A DNA stretch of 64,000 nt from Echria macrotheca. Its lineage: Eukaryota; Ascomycota; Sordariomycetes; Sordariales; Schizotheciaceae. The notes beneath the pieces are model-generated. The model saw only the letters and a program-made list of their open reading frames with translations, ran no database searches and was not told where the DNA came from. This document shows positions 36,527 to 46,173 of the stretch, piece after piece. Where the stretch lies: contig MU839832.1 in assembly GCA_030411725.1 (NCBI GenBank), positions 62,001 through 126,000 on the forward strand, written 5' to 3'. Both the position numbers and the translations under genes were made by a program. Position 1 is the stretch's first letter. Each line of letters starts with the position of its first letter.

Positions 36527-37996
36527 CCGCATTGCTTTCATAGACGCCGTCACGAAAATGTGTCGTCGCTTCATCAGCGTATAAGACAATATTGATAATA
36601 AGGGAATAAGTAAAAAAAAGTACAAAATACGCAAAGCAGAGCACCAGCTGTGCTCAGAAGCGTCTTGGTTGGCTTTTTTGGTCCGAGGGAAGGGACAGTT
36701 TAGAATTGGGACCCGGGGGCTATGATTCGAGAGATCAGGGGGTTGAAGCTGCCAAAGAGGGGAGGCTTGCATTGTAACTTGTACAATTAGCTGCATCGAG
36801 ATACCAGGTGAAGGTGTACCAGGGCAGACTGGGGGTGGATATTCCCAAGTAGACTCGAGGGCTGATTCTCAAGAAATAAAGCGGAATTCCGGGTGTACCA
36901 TGTCGTGCCATGGTGAGCTTGGGAAGACGAAAGACATTGGCGGTTGTTTTTGGGTAGGGGATGGGACGAGAAGAAAACCGAAAAAATCAAGAAAAGGACT
37001 TAAGCGACTAGTATATATAATCTCTACTGATTTCCTCGCCTGGTTCCCTCTCAAATGCATCTCAGATCTCGCATCTGAGCAGTCACTTTTCTCTAATCAA
37101 AACAAGAGGCGACAAAAAAAGGGTCCCCACATCGGCACTCCCCTTTTCAGGAGGGTGTCGACGCACGTGGATTGTTGACGGATGTGATGTCGGCAGCTGT
37201 CCAACGGCTTTTCCGCCGCCAAAAGAAGACCGGAGTGCCGTGAGTCCGTGGTACATGTCAAACCTGCACATAAGAATACCGCCACATGGGAATATCCTCT
37301 CTTTAAGAATAAAATTGCTGGCCCCGATAGACTTTTTTTGTATGGGATATTCCTATATCCTGCAGCTTGGAATTATTCTTATGGATTCTCCTTAGTTACA
37401 TGACCCCAGCTTCTCGAAGGCACGGATTCCAGGGCTTCCAGCGTGCAAACACAGCAGTTGTGCCCTGAATCTGTGTGGCTGACGGAGATCCAGAAAATGC
37501 AGATACTTCAGGTAAGCATAACCTCTTAATGAGAATTTTATTCCAACGACGGAGCTGATTCTTATATGCAGGTTTGACTGTACCACGAGCCCCGGCGAGG
37601 GGCCAGGGGTCGAGAAGTTCGAGGAGGGGAAGAACCAGGGGTTTCGGCGCCCAATCATATCAAGAAGCGACCGTGTCAAACGCACGTCTGGTTCTCAGCA
37701 TTCTCATCACTGTCGCCTGCCAGTGTCAATATACCAACTTCTTTCCGATGGGTCTTTGAATCATTCTTTTTGGGGTGTCACACTTGGATTCGTTCTTTTT
37801 ATTGCGTAGGATCCCATTCCCAATGAACCCGCGAGCGCTGCGAGGCTAGGGATAGCCAGCCGGCCAACCATCACATTTGGACTCGAAGTCGTTGCGCCCC
37901 GAGACAGAAGATTTTGGATCCCGGCAGATCACCTCACATTTTGGAGCCGGAGGGCGGCGGGAAGGGGGAATATCAAGAAAACAAGACGGACTTACA
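36527..37996. other. Intergenic region upstream of the glutaminyl cyclase gene
   Basis: 1.5 kb with no coding region. The segment 37268-37570 is AT-richer and carries repeated ATTCTTAT/ATAAGAAT words and a GAATAAAATT/AATTTTATTC inverted pair (about 37307-37316 and 37534-37543). The rest holds nothing recognisable. Confidence 0.45.
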
Positions 37997-39115
37997 ATGG
38001 CCACAACGAACCGATTCGGCCTGCCGCTCAGGCTAGCCCTCCTCGTCCTCCTGTGCGTCGTGTCCGTGGCCTCGGCCTACAAAGACCTCTCCGACAACTT
38101 CCTCCGCCAGATGCCGCAGCCTAGTGAGCGCGACTTCGACATTACAGACGGCGACCTCCTCGCGCCGATACTGATACCGCGGGTGCCGGGAACGCCGGGG
38201 CAGACGGCAGCGCAGCAGCACTTTGTGTCCTTCTTCCGCAAGCACCTGCCCAAGTGGCAGGTGCTGTGGCAGAACTCGACAGGGAAAACTCCGGCGACGG
38301 GAGACCGCGAGATTCCGTTCCAGAATCTTATTTTTCGGCGCGAGCCGCCGTGGACGAAGCCCGGACAGGCGAACTTGCTGACGCTCGTGGCGCACTACGA
38401 CAGCAAGATCACGCCCACGGGTTTCATTGGGGCGACGGACAGCGCGGCGCCGTGCGCCGTACTACTGTTCGTCGCGCGCGCGCTCGACAAGTACCTGACG
38501 CAGATGCACGGCGAGATGGTGGCGCTGGGCGAGCTCGGCGGCACGCCGGCCATGGATATGGGTGTGCAGATTTTGTTGCTCGACGGCGAGGAGGCCTTTG
38601 TCAGCTGGACCGACACGGACTCGCTGTACGGTGCGCGGTCGCTGGCTGCCGAGTGGGAGGAGAACTCGCCGTTTCCCGCGCTGTCGAATTATCGCAACGA
38701 GCTGCGCCAGATCTCGCTGTTTGTGCTGCTCGACCTGCTCGGCGCCTCGGACCCGTCTATCCCGAGCTACTTTGCTACGACGCATTGGGCCTACCAAAAG
38801 GTTGGGACGCTGGAAGGGAGACTACGCGGGCTCGGGCTGCTCGAAAGCAAGCCGCGGAACCCGTTCCTGCCCGAGGGTGGCAAGACGAGCGCCGAGTTCG
38901 GGCAGTCGTATATCGGCGACGACCACGAGCCGTTCATGAAGAGGGGCGTGCCGATCTTGCATCTGATCCCGAGCCCGTTCCCGTCTGTGTGGCATACCAT
39001 GAACGACGACGGGGCGCATCTCGACCTGGCTACGGTCAGGGACTGGGCGCGCATCATGACGGCTTTTGCGCTGGAGTGGCTGGACATGATGGAGGTCGAG
39101 CCGCCCGAGCCATGA
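37997..39115 (+). CDS. Secreted glutaminyl-peptide cyclotransferase (M28-like)
   Basis: An intronless protein of 372 residues from the ATG at 37997. The frame is open further upstream, but this ATG is followed directly by a signal peptide (hydrophobic core LALLVLLCVVSVASA, residues 13-27). Glutaminyl cyclases convert N-terminal Gln to pyroglutamate on secreted peptides. The M28-type zinc site is intact: Asp148 in GATDSAAPC, Glu199 in LLLDGEEAF and His333 in PSVWHTMNDD match the human zinc ligands Asp159, Glu202 and His330. The HYDSK motif is at 133-137 and the acidic catalytic residue Glu198 precedes the zinc glutamate. DDHEPFMKRGVPILHLIPSPFP is also typical. Length matches the family. Acts in the secretory pathway or outside the cell. 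Confidence 0.93.
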   Translation: MATTNRFGLPLRLALLVLLCVVSVASAYKDLSDNFLRQMPQPSERDFDITDGDLLAPILIPRVPGTPGQTAAQQHFVSFFRKHLPKWQVLWQNSTGKTPATGDREIPFQNLIFRREPPWTKPGQANLLTLVAHYDSKITPTGFIGATDSAAPCAVLLFVARALDKYLTQMHGEMVALGELGGTPAMDMGVQILLLDGEEAFVSWTDTDSLYGARSLAAEWEENSPFPALSNYRNELRQISLFVLLDLLGASDPSIPSYFATTHWAYQKVGTLEGRLRGLGLLESKPRNPFLPEGGKTSAEFGQSYIGDDHEPFMKRGVPILHLIPSPFPSVWHTMNDDGAHLDLATVRDWARIMTAFALEWLDMMEVEPPEP

Positions 39116-40118
39116 CCTTTGGGGGAGCGGGGACTGTGTTGCGTCTGTATTTACGTGTACTACTTATGGCATGGCAGGGGGCGTTGGTGTGTGTATGCTT
39201 TTGCGGGTTACCCTCGTGCTGTACATTGGACCGGCTTTGGTTTTTGTATACATGTCCTAGCTCAAGTGATGGCATGGTGACGGAGATACCTCTGACCCAT
39301 TCCAAACCAGAAAATGAAAGCGATTGTGAAAGGTTTGTGTCCGGAACGGTCGTCTCAGTAAGCATCCGGACTTCAAGGGAAACATAATGACTCCGGAATA
39401 GAATTAACTCTAGAATAGCGGTATTTTTCAGGGCAAGAAAAGAAATATATGGAAATTCAGAAGCTTGTAGTTTCTATAACCGACCTTCCAACACCCCTTG
39501 GGACGGAAAGACATTGGGAAAAAAGAAAATAATGTTTGTTTTGAGCACAGCAGCGTCTCAGCAGTTTGCGGTAACTTGGTCCAGACCGTCTCTCTCGCAG
39601 CAGAGGCGGGGTACAGTGACTCCTTGACTCCCAAGGGCAACGTTCAACCCCACCCTATCATTAGCCCATGACTGGGCCTGTACGCCCGATAACCGCCGCC
39701 GCCGCGGCTGCCTCGCCCTTGATCGTTCCCGACAACTCAGAAGATTCCCGTCATTACACCTCCCTTCGCGCCGCTGCGTTTCGCCTCCCTTGGATCGACC
39801 AGCTTCCGACATAACGTCCTTCACATCCCCACTACTGTGCAGAGACGACCGCATCGGGCTTCTCTGCCACCGTCCTCAACCACGGCTTCTCACGCACGCC
39901 CGTCAACCATCGATCCGACCACCACAAGACGCCCCGACGTATCTGCGCCCTTTGAAAACCTCGTTACGGCCGGGGGACTTCTCTTCAACCCGAAATACAC
40001 TTCGCGCCCGCAACCTCCGCCGGTCCCTCACTTCCTCCTTTACCCCGCCCCACCGCCCGACACAGCAAAGGCTGGTGTGACAGCCTCTTCTTCCCGCGCA
40101 AATCTCCCAAGAGAAGCC
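39116..40118. other. Intergenic region upstream of PHO85
   Basis: 1.0 kb between two genes on the same strand. No separate gene seen. The last 400 bases are C-rich and open in frame with PHO85 from 39837, but this leader shows no conserved content and the start is placed at 40119. Confidence 0.5.
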
Positions 40119-41168
40119 ATGGACGGGAAGAGGCATCCAAGCTCGTTCCAGCAGCTGGAAAAGCTGGGCGAGGGTACCTACGCCACTGTGAGTAACGGGA
40201 ACATCTCTTGGCCGCTGGCTCAATCTGCTCACACACCCGGCTAGGTCTTCAAGGGCCGCAACCGACAGACGGGCGAATATGTCGCTCTCAAGGAGATCCA
40301 CCTCGACTCGGAAGAAGGCACGCCCAGCACGGCGATCCGGGAGATCTCGCTGATGAAGGAGCTGAAGCACGAAAACATAGTCGCTCTTCACGATGTCATC
40401 CACACCGAGAACAAGCTTATGTTGGTGTTCGAGTACATGGATGGCGATCTGAAGAAGTACATGGATACGCAGGGAGATCGGGGCGCGCTGCGGCCCGCTG
40501 TGGTCAAGTCGTTCATGTATCAACTCCTCAAGGGCATCGACTTCTGCCACAAGAACCGGGTCCTACACCGCGATTTAAAGCCACAGAACCTCCTGATTAA
40601 CAGCAAGGGGCAGCTCAAGCTTGGGGACTTTGGATTGGCCCGGGCGTTTGGCATCCCTGTTAATACGTTCAGCAATGAGGTTGTCACGCTCTGGTATAGG
40701 GCTCCGGACGTTCTGCTGGGTAGCAGGACTTATAACACCAGCATCGACATCTGGTCGGCCGGATGCATCATGGCAGAGATGTTCACAGGGCGGCCGCTGT
40801 TTCCTGGCACCACGAATGAGGATCAGATCATCCGCATCTTCCGCATCATGGGCACGCCGACGGAACGGACATGGCCGGGGCTGCAGAACTTTCCCGAGTA
40901 CAAGCCAACATGGCAGATGTACGCGACTCAGAATCTAGCCACCATCCTGCCGCAGATCGACGCGACCGGGATCGACCTTATCCAGCGTATGCTCCAGCTG
41001 AGGCCGGAGCTGCGGATATCGGCGCATGACGCACTGCAGCACCCCTGGTTCAACGATCTCTATCAGCCTCCTCAGCACCCACATCAGCAACCACAGCAGG
41101 CAATGATGCAACCACATCGGGGGTACCAGCAGCAGGTTCCTGGTCAAGTCAGTTACGACGGCTATTAG
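40119..41168 (+). CDS. PHO85: Cyclin-dependent kinase Pho85
   Basis: Two exons, 40119-40187 and 40245-41168, with a 57-nt intron after YAT of the glycine loop, giving 330 residues. Pho85 with its cyclins controls phosphate signalling, glycogen metabolism and the cell cycle. The glycine loop is LGEGTYATVFKG (16-27), the catalytic lysine is Lys39 in VALKE, and the cyclin-binding helix is a perfect PSTAIRE (50-56). HRDLKPQN is at 131-138 and DFG at 151-153. The activation segment AFGIPVNTFSNEVVTLWYRAPDVLLG is typical of Pho85/Cdk5, with Ser instead of the T-loop Thr. The C-terminal tail is His/Gln-rich (QPPQHPHQQPQQ) and disordered. The intron position and the Pho85-specific loop make the assignment firm. 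Confidence 0.96.
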
Positions 41169-41979
41169 TATCAGGGCGAGGATATGCTGCCACGATTGAG
41201 GCCAGATGTGGGAGCCCAGTATCCGGATGGACGCGTGCCGGGGATTTATCCAGCTGCAATCAGAGACCATTCCGGACTGAACCTTCTACTACAACCTCTT
41301 CAAGGACCGCCCTATGTGTTACAGCGTGCAAGACCTAACGCGGCAACTCGGGCAGCCATACCCAATATATGCCGATGCGACGATTGCGTTGTCCAAGAAG
41401 CAAGCACCGGCGGAAGAGATGGTCCAGCTGACTACTCACTACTCAAGTGGCCACTCAAGATAAGATGATGCAGTTTAAGCCAGCGAGCTCTAATGAGTCC
41501 GAGTGTTTGGTGACTCGGTTCTGGAGGTTTGAAAGCTAGTTCTCATTTGTCCTGGGATTAGGAGGCCACTTGTGACCTTTTGTTCTCAGCGTCTTATTCC
41601 ACTTGTATTTCATAATGGCTCAGCGGTGCAGTTTAGGTTAGGTCTTATGTCATTCAGGCGTTATGAATTCTACAACTTGGAGTTGGGTCTGCACGACTCC
41701 AGTCTTCACCAGCTGTGGGGCGGTGTGGCTGAAGAGTGGGGCCCATGGAGTTGATCGCTGTTCTTATCGATAACTAACCTTAATTCGCCCCCACACTGTT
41801 CCCTGCGCGTCAACCTCACAACCATGTTCAAACGTCAACTCTAACAAGTCAATCCATCCAAGAACCCTCGAGCCCGACACGCAGCAACCGTTTGAACACA
41901 TCAGTCTATACTCGCTTACTTCTCGCTGAATGAGACACAATTTTCCTGATAAATCGAAATCGCCCACCCGGTTGCCGTG
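41169..41979. other. Spacer between PHO85 and SGF73
   Basis: 0.8 kb between genes on the same strand. No coding or RNA gene recognised. Confidence 0.5.
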
Positions 41980-43339
41980 ATGGAGTCGCGCAAAGGTACT
42001 GCCCGGCAGCTCGCGTCTTACCCCGACAGTATCACTAACCACAGCCGCGTCGCAGATGAAGAGGCTACGACCATCAAGGTAGCCTCAGGCAAGAACCCGA
42101 CCAAGGCGCAACCCAACGGCCCCTTAAAACTGAAGAAGACGGCGGCCAAGGTTGGCAAACCTGGTGCCTGGAAGGAAGCTGGTGCTCTAGACGGTTAGTC
42201 ATCTCATATTGTCTGCGTTTGTCCTGGCTCTGACCGTACTCGTGACTGCAGCCGAAGAAAAGAAAAAGTCGAGCAAAGATGGCAACATCGTCGCTGCCTC
42301 GTCGCCCAGCCCGGTCATCAACAACCTCGAGAGCCCGAGCCGAAAGACGTTTGACGTTGGCCGACCCGTCGAGGACTCGCTCGTCATGCAGCAGTGCAAA
42401 CACTGCAAGAAGGGAATTCTTCCGAATGCCGCCAAGGAGCACATCGCCCAGTGCTTGCGTATCAAGAAGGAAAAGGCCCAGCGGAAAAAAGAGGCTCGAG
42501 AGGCGCGCGAACGCGCCAAGGAAGCTGCTCGTGAGGTCGAGGCTCGCAAGGCGGATGGAGACGGCGACGCACGAGGCGACGACGAAAGCGATGCGGACGA
42601 CGATATCGCTAGTAAGGGCCCCGACGGGGGCAAGACGACCAAGAAGGCGACAGGCAAGAAGACAGATGTGGGCGGCAAGAAGAGGAAGGCGGAAACGGAA
42701 CTCAACAAAGACAGGGCCAAAAAGAAGAAGGACGAGCCGAAACCTAAGGTTGCTAAGCCCAAGGGGCCGGTCGACGTCGAACGGCAATGTGGTGTCCTTC
42801 TAGCAAATGGCCAGCCCTGTGCCCGCTCGTTGACGTGCAAGAGCCATAGCATGGGTGCCAAGCGAGCGGTGCCTGGGCGATCACTACCGTACGACATGTT
42901 GCTGGCAGCATACCAGAAGAAAAATCAAGCGAAGCAACAAAAGGCCGCAATCGATGCTAATGCCCCGCTGGAGGAGGAGGATGAAATCAACGCCAGCATG
43001 GTCGACAGTGACGAAGAATGCGCCAACGTGATGCGGGCCCTGAGCACGTGGAATCCCCAGCCCGTTGTGCCACAGCCGGTCTTTCGGCCTCTTAACATGA
43101 CGTACCAGCGGGCTCGTCTTCATGAGCAGCTCATGGCCGCTACGAATGGGGGCCGAGTCAACATTTTTGCTGTCAGGGGTTATGGAGCGCAGAGGTTACC
43201 AGAAAACCATCCGAGTTTGTTCGACAACGAAGATGCATTCGGGGAGCCCGATCTGGCTGTGGCGGGCGGCTCAGCACAACTTTCCAACTTCGGCATGCCA
43301 GGACCAGCACAGCCTAGGCTCTCGGTGGGCCGGGCTTAG
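41980..43339 (+). CDS. SGF73: SAGA complex subunit Sgf73 (ataxin-7 like, SCA7 domain)
   Basis: Three exons: 41980-41995, 42056-42193 and 42252-43339, giving 413 residues. Sgf73 anchors the deubiquitinase module to SAGA and activates it. The N-terminal zinc-finger motif CKHCKKGILPNAAKEHIAQC (C-x2-C...H-x4-C pattern) is the ZnF seen in Sgf73 and ataxin-7. After a long Lys/Glu/Ala-rich charged linker comes the SCA7 domain, recognisable from ERQCGVLLANGQPCARSLTCKSHSMGAKRAVPGRSLPYDMLL. The tail binds other SAGA parts in homologues. The first intron (41996-42055) is 60 nt, so the frame stays open through it. I infer it from its CACTAAC branch point and CGCAG acceptor, and removing it gives MESRKDEEATTIK. 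The second intron is 58 nt. The family call is certain. The 5' structure is likely. Confidence 0.92.
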
Positions 43340-45331
43340 TATCCAATCCGGGGGAAGCATCTCGCTATCAATATCCATCTCTGGTCGCTCAGATGATTCT
43401 ACGAAACTACAGCACTGTACTTTACGTGTGACTCCCTATCTTTAAGGGATTACGCACATCGCTAGTTGTGCGAGCCGTCCTCCTTCGGACGTTCTGCCTT
43501 GGATCAGCTTGATCTTGGCAACACAAATAAACGCAGCCCCAACAAACACAACGTCAACGATTCATGTAAGTCTATGCTCCGACATGAGGATTCCAAGCTA
43601 ACCCGGAGCCAGTGATTACAACGACACCGCAGAGGTGGATAGCTAGCAGCATGTTGCCAATATCATTATGGTGGCGCCTTTCTGTCCAGATACGGACGGA
43701 TAGGATCAGCTGGACATGTGGGGTTACCGGAAGCAATTTTCTTGTATTTATGTGACGTCGAAATGAGGCATCAACAGCAGCTACTGGTGTGGATTCGAAG
43801 TTGACCCAGAAGGGCCGCGATGATCACTACAGTCTTCGGCATACCGGTGAACTCTCAAGCTAGCAGTCCGAAGCGCCGTTCTTCTGCAGAAACAACATGG
43901 GTCTAGGCGGGCGATGGCGTGTCAGTCGGACGCGTTATACCCCTTTGGTGGACTAGGGCTCAGTTTGAGGTTATGGGTCGAGTGGGCGACGTTAATCTCG
44001 CGGGTTCTCTGTCGGTTACATTGACGGAGTGGGTTGATGCCACAGGGAAATGCTGCAGGGTAGCCATGATTATTCTTCTCAGACTTGTCATTTATACCTT
44101 AGTCTGCGGGGTCTACTTCAAGGGCTTCATGTAAAACTACAGTCCAATATATGTCTAAGAAAGTTCTTTCTTCGCTTTATAGACCCGTAGATCCCAGCAG
44201 AGAAATCCCAAATCCAAATCCAAATCCAAATAATCCGTTTCACCCAGTACCTAACTAGGTACCTACGTAACTAGGTAAGCTCAAAACAGCTCTCACCAGT
44301 GCTAAACAGCAGAGGGACGGCAGTAGTTTCTTGAACGAGCCCAGTCTTGGCCGTTTCTTGGTGGCGGGGGTCGGTCGGTGCCGTTCGGTGGGTATGGTGA
44401 ACAGGATGAAACATGGGAGGATAATTCCCTTTAAATATGAGAATAGTCTCTCCCTATAAACGCAGTATCTCTCCCAAGGATATGGGACCGCGGTAGGTAT
44501 CGGAGACGAAAGAGTCGGTGGGTGATACGGTACCTAGGTAGAAGCGAATGTTTTGCAGAAGGCGGGCGCCTGATCGACTTTAAACAATATCGTTGGGCCC
44601 CAGGGGACACTTGTAGCCGTCCTGGTTGTTCGGGAATCACCAGAGAGGAGGGGAAGCCATTGCCATCCCCCTGCCCCTTTTCCATTCCAAGACGGATGAT
44701 ATCGGACCCTGCCACGTTAGTTCTAGGGAGCGATATATCTCCCTCTTATTAGGTAGCTTCTTGTGAGACCCTACCTTGATGATACGCCCTCCGTCCTCTA
44801 TACCAACCCGAACATTCTGAGTCGTTTGTCGTGTCGGATGTAGATCTCTTTCTCTCCACTCTCCGCCCCTCCCTCTCGACATACCTGAGAGCGAGCCTTG
44901 CATTTGCGGACCTGTCCGAGGTTGACGTGGCTCGGATCTCTTGGTAGTCTCCACGGCGGAGGAGAGGACGGTTAGGTTATATCTCTCGTCCTCCTCCTAA
45001 CCTAAATAATGAAACTGGCTGGGGTTGATTGGGTACAGCAACACCATCGACGGGATGGACAGGATAGAGACTAGACCAGCAAATGCCAAGGTCCCAGCAC
45101 CTTCAGCTTGTTGTGAAGTTGCGGCTGTCAACGTTATGAAAGTACAGATATATATAGAGGGACGAAGTTGGACCCCGACTCCAGGGTCGAAACCCGCCAT
45201 TTCTTGAAAAGGTGAAAAGGAACTTGTTCGGCCTTTAACCTGACTGGTCTGTCATTTCCAGGATGAAGTTATTTTCACATGACTTGTAAGATGTATATCG
45301 CCATACGACAAAAAAAAAGGAGGCTCCAGCC
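43340..45331. other. 2 kb intergenic region between SGF73 and the tRNA-like array
   Basis: No supportable gene. It contains TACCTAGGTA-type palindromes (about 44249-44277 and 44529-44541). At about 44210-44230 there is a short run of CAAATC repeats. Confidence 0.45.
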
Positions 45332-45333
45332 GT

Positions 45334-45338
45334 AAAAA
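45334..45338 (-). terminator. Oligo-T RNA polymerase III terminator of tRNA-like unit A
   Basis: Five T on the minus strand 11 bases past the acceptor stem of unit A. Confidence 0.7.
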
Positions 45339-45348
45339 TGGAGAGCTT

Positions 45349-45457
45349 GGGCGGGCTGGGATTCGAACCCAGGTCTTTCGCTAAACGCTGAAGGGAAGAT
45401 AGAAGAAAACAACGCTGTAACGCTTAGGAACACGCTTGACCACTGCGCTACCCGCCC
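45349..45457 (-). ncRNA. tRNA-like RNA polymerase III unit A
   Basis: 109 nt on the minus strand. The 7-bp acceptor stem GGGCGGG/CCCGCCC is perfect, with discriminator A. The D arm TAGCGCAGTGGTCAAGCGTG doubles as the A box, and the T arm CTGGG-TTCGAAT-CCCAG as the B box. Between them are about 58 nt in place of the anticodon arm and variable loop. The flanks TTCC and GAA pair weakly, no U33-anticodon loop can be drawn, and AGCGTT occurs three times. It is a tRNA-like gene or a tRNA with an aberrant long intron. Isotype cannot be assigned. It has its own TATA element and terminator. Confidence 0.75.
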
Positions 45458-45497
45458 TTGTTGGGATTTCGGTATACATAGCAGTGTGTTCCAGCCT

Positions 45498-45508
45498 TAT
45501 ATACCCCG
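45498..45508 (-). promoter_or_regulatory. Upstream TATA element of tRNA-like unit A
   Basis: CGGGGTATATA on the minus strand, about 40 bases before the 5' end of unit A. The same 11-mer stands before units B and C at 33 and 38 bases. Confidence 0.7.
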
Positions 45509-45531
45509 TTTACGTTCGGACCAACAGAGGT

Positions 45532-45536
45532 AAAAA
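45532..45536 (-). terminator. Oligo-T terminator of tRNA-like unit B
   Basis: Five T on the minus strand shortly past the acceptor stem, in the same place as for unit A. Confidence 0.7.
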
Positions 45537-45546
45537 TGAAGAGCTT

Positions 45547-45655
45547 GGGCGGGCTGGGAGTCGAACCCAGGTCTTTCGCTAAACGCTGAAGGGAAGGTAG
45601 AGAAGAAACAACGCTGTAACGCTTAGGAATACGCTGACCACTACGCTACCCGCCC
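45547..45655 (-). ncRNA. tRNA-like RNA polymerase III unit B
   Basis: 109 nt, nearly identical to unit A: same acceptor stem, D arm TAGCGTAGTGGTCAGCGTA, T arm CTGGG-TTCGACT-CCCAG, discriminator A. The internal insertion is almost the same as in A, and again no anticodon arm can be drawn. 89 bases separate it from unit A. Confidence 0.75.
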
Positions 45656-45688
45656 TGTATCCTTGAAGTATGTACCATGGATTAAGAC

Positions 45689-45699
45689 TATATACCCCG
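45689..45699 (-). promoter_or_regulatory. Upstream TATA element of tRNA-like unit B
   Basis: CGGGGTATATA on the minus strand, 33 bases before unit B, identical to that of units A and C. Confidence 0.7.
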
Positions 45700-45721
45700 T
45701 TACCTGACACTGTGAATGAGT

Positions 45722-45728
45722 AAAAAAA
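45722..45728 (-). terminator. Oligo-T terminator of tRNA-like unit C
   Basis: Seven T on the minus strand about 9 bases past the acceptor stem of unit C. Confidence 0.75.
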
Positions 45729-45737
45729 GAATAGCTT

Positions 45738-45852
45738 GGGCGGGCTGGGATTCGAACCCAGGTCTTTCAATGAACGCTTTTGTGATAGATTTGGAATAGA
45801 AAACAACGCTGATGACGCTCACGGAACACGCTGACCACTGCGCTACCCGCCC
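45738..45852 (-). ncRNA. tRNA-like RNA polymerase III unit C
   Basis: 115 nt. Acceptor, D and T arms are the same as in units A and B, while the insertion has diverged strongly. It keeps AGCGT, CAGCGTTGTTTTCT, AGCGTT and GAAAGAC. The weak TTC/GAA pairing flanking the insertion is kept, and the next pair switches from T-G to G-T. This pattern, conserved arms with a diverging middle, suggests selection on the tRNA-like frame. Confidence 0.75.
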
Positions 45853-45890
45853 TGTTGATTCTTGTTATGGGGTATAAGTCTATCTGAAGT

Positions 45891-45901
45891 TATATACCCC
45901 G
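45891..45901 (-). promoter_or_regulatory. Upstream TATA element of tRNA-like unit C
   Basis: CGGGGTATATA on the minus strand, 38 bases before unit C, identical to that of units A and B. Confidence 0.7.
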
Positions 45902-46173
45902 ATCACTTAATAGTTCTCAACAAGATAACGTGATTCCAGCCGGGGTTCCTCGGGATAACCTTGGAAATAACGAAGCCCTCCAAATCGAAGAGACAAGCCC
46001 AGAAGCTGCGAGGCCATCATCATATGTGCCTCGTGTTCCCCTTGTGTATCGTCTCTTGACTGCACCGTTCCCCACAATACTCAGCTTCTGGTAGAGTTGC
46101 TGCAAGTACCGACATCGAGACCTTCGCGATCAGCTGGGTAGGGTGGTGGCTGGTGGGATTACCAACACAAAGA
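45902..46173. other. Spacer between the tRNA-like array and the NLR gene
   Basis: 272 bases holding presumably the 3' end of the NLR transcript. Nothing recognisable. Confidence 0.45.

Noticed and set aside
36900..37178. 92-codon frame (+) after the hypothetical gene
   Set aside because: Short, no recognisable content, in a region with a low-complexity A-rich background.
38254..39387. 377-codon frame overlapping the glutaminyl cyclase gene in another frame
   Set aside because: Shadow frame caused by high third-position GC; the cyclase frame has the signal peptide and intact zinc site.
45349..45852. Assigning the three units to tRNA-Ala or another isotype
   Set aside because: An AGC triplet can be placed, but U33, the G3:U70 identity pair and a paired anticodon stem are missing, so no isotype is supported.
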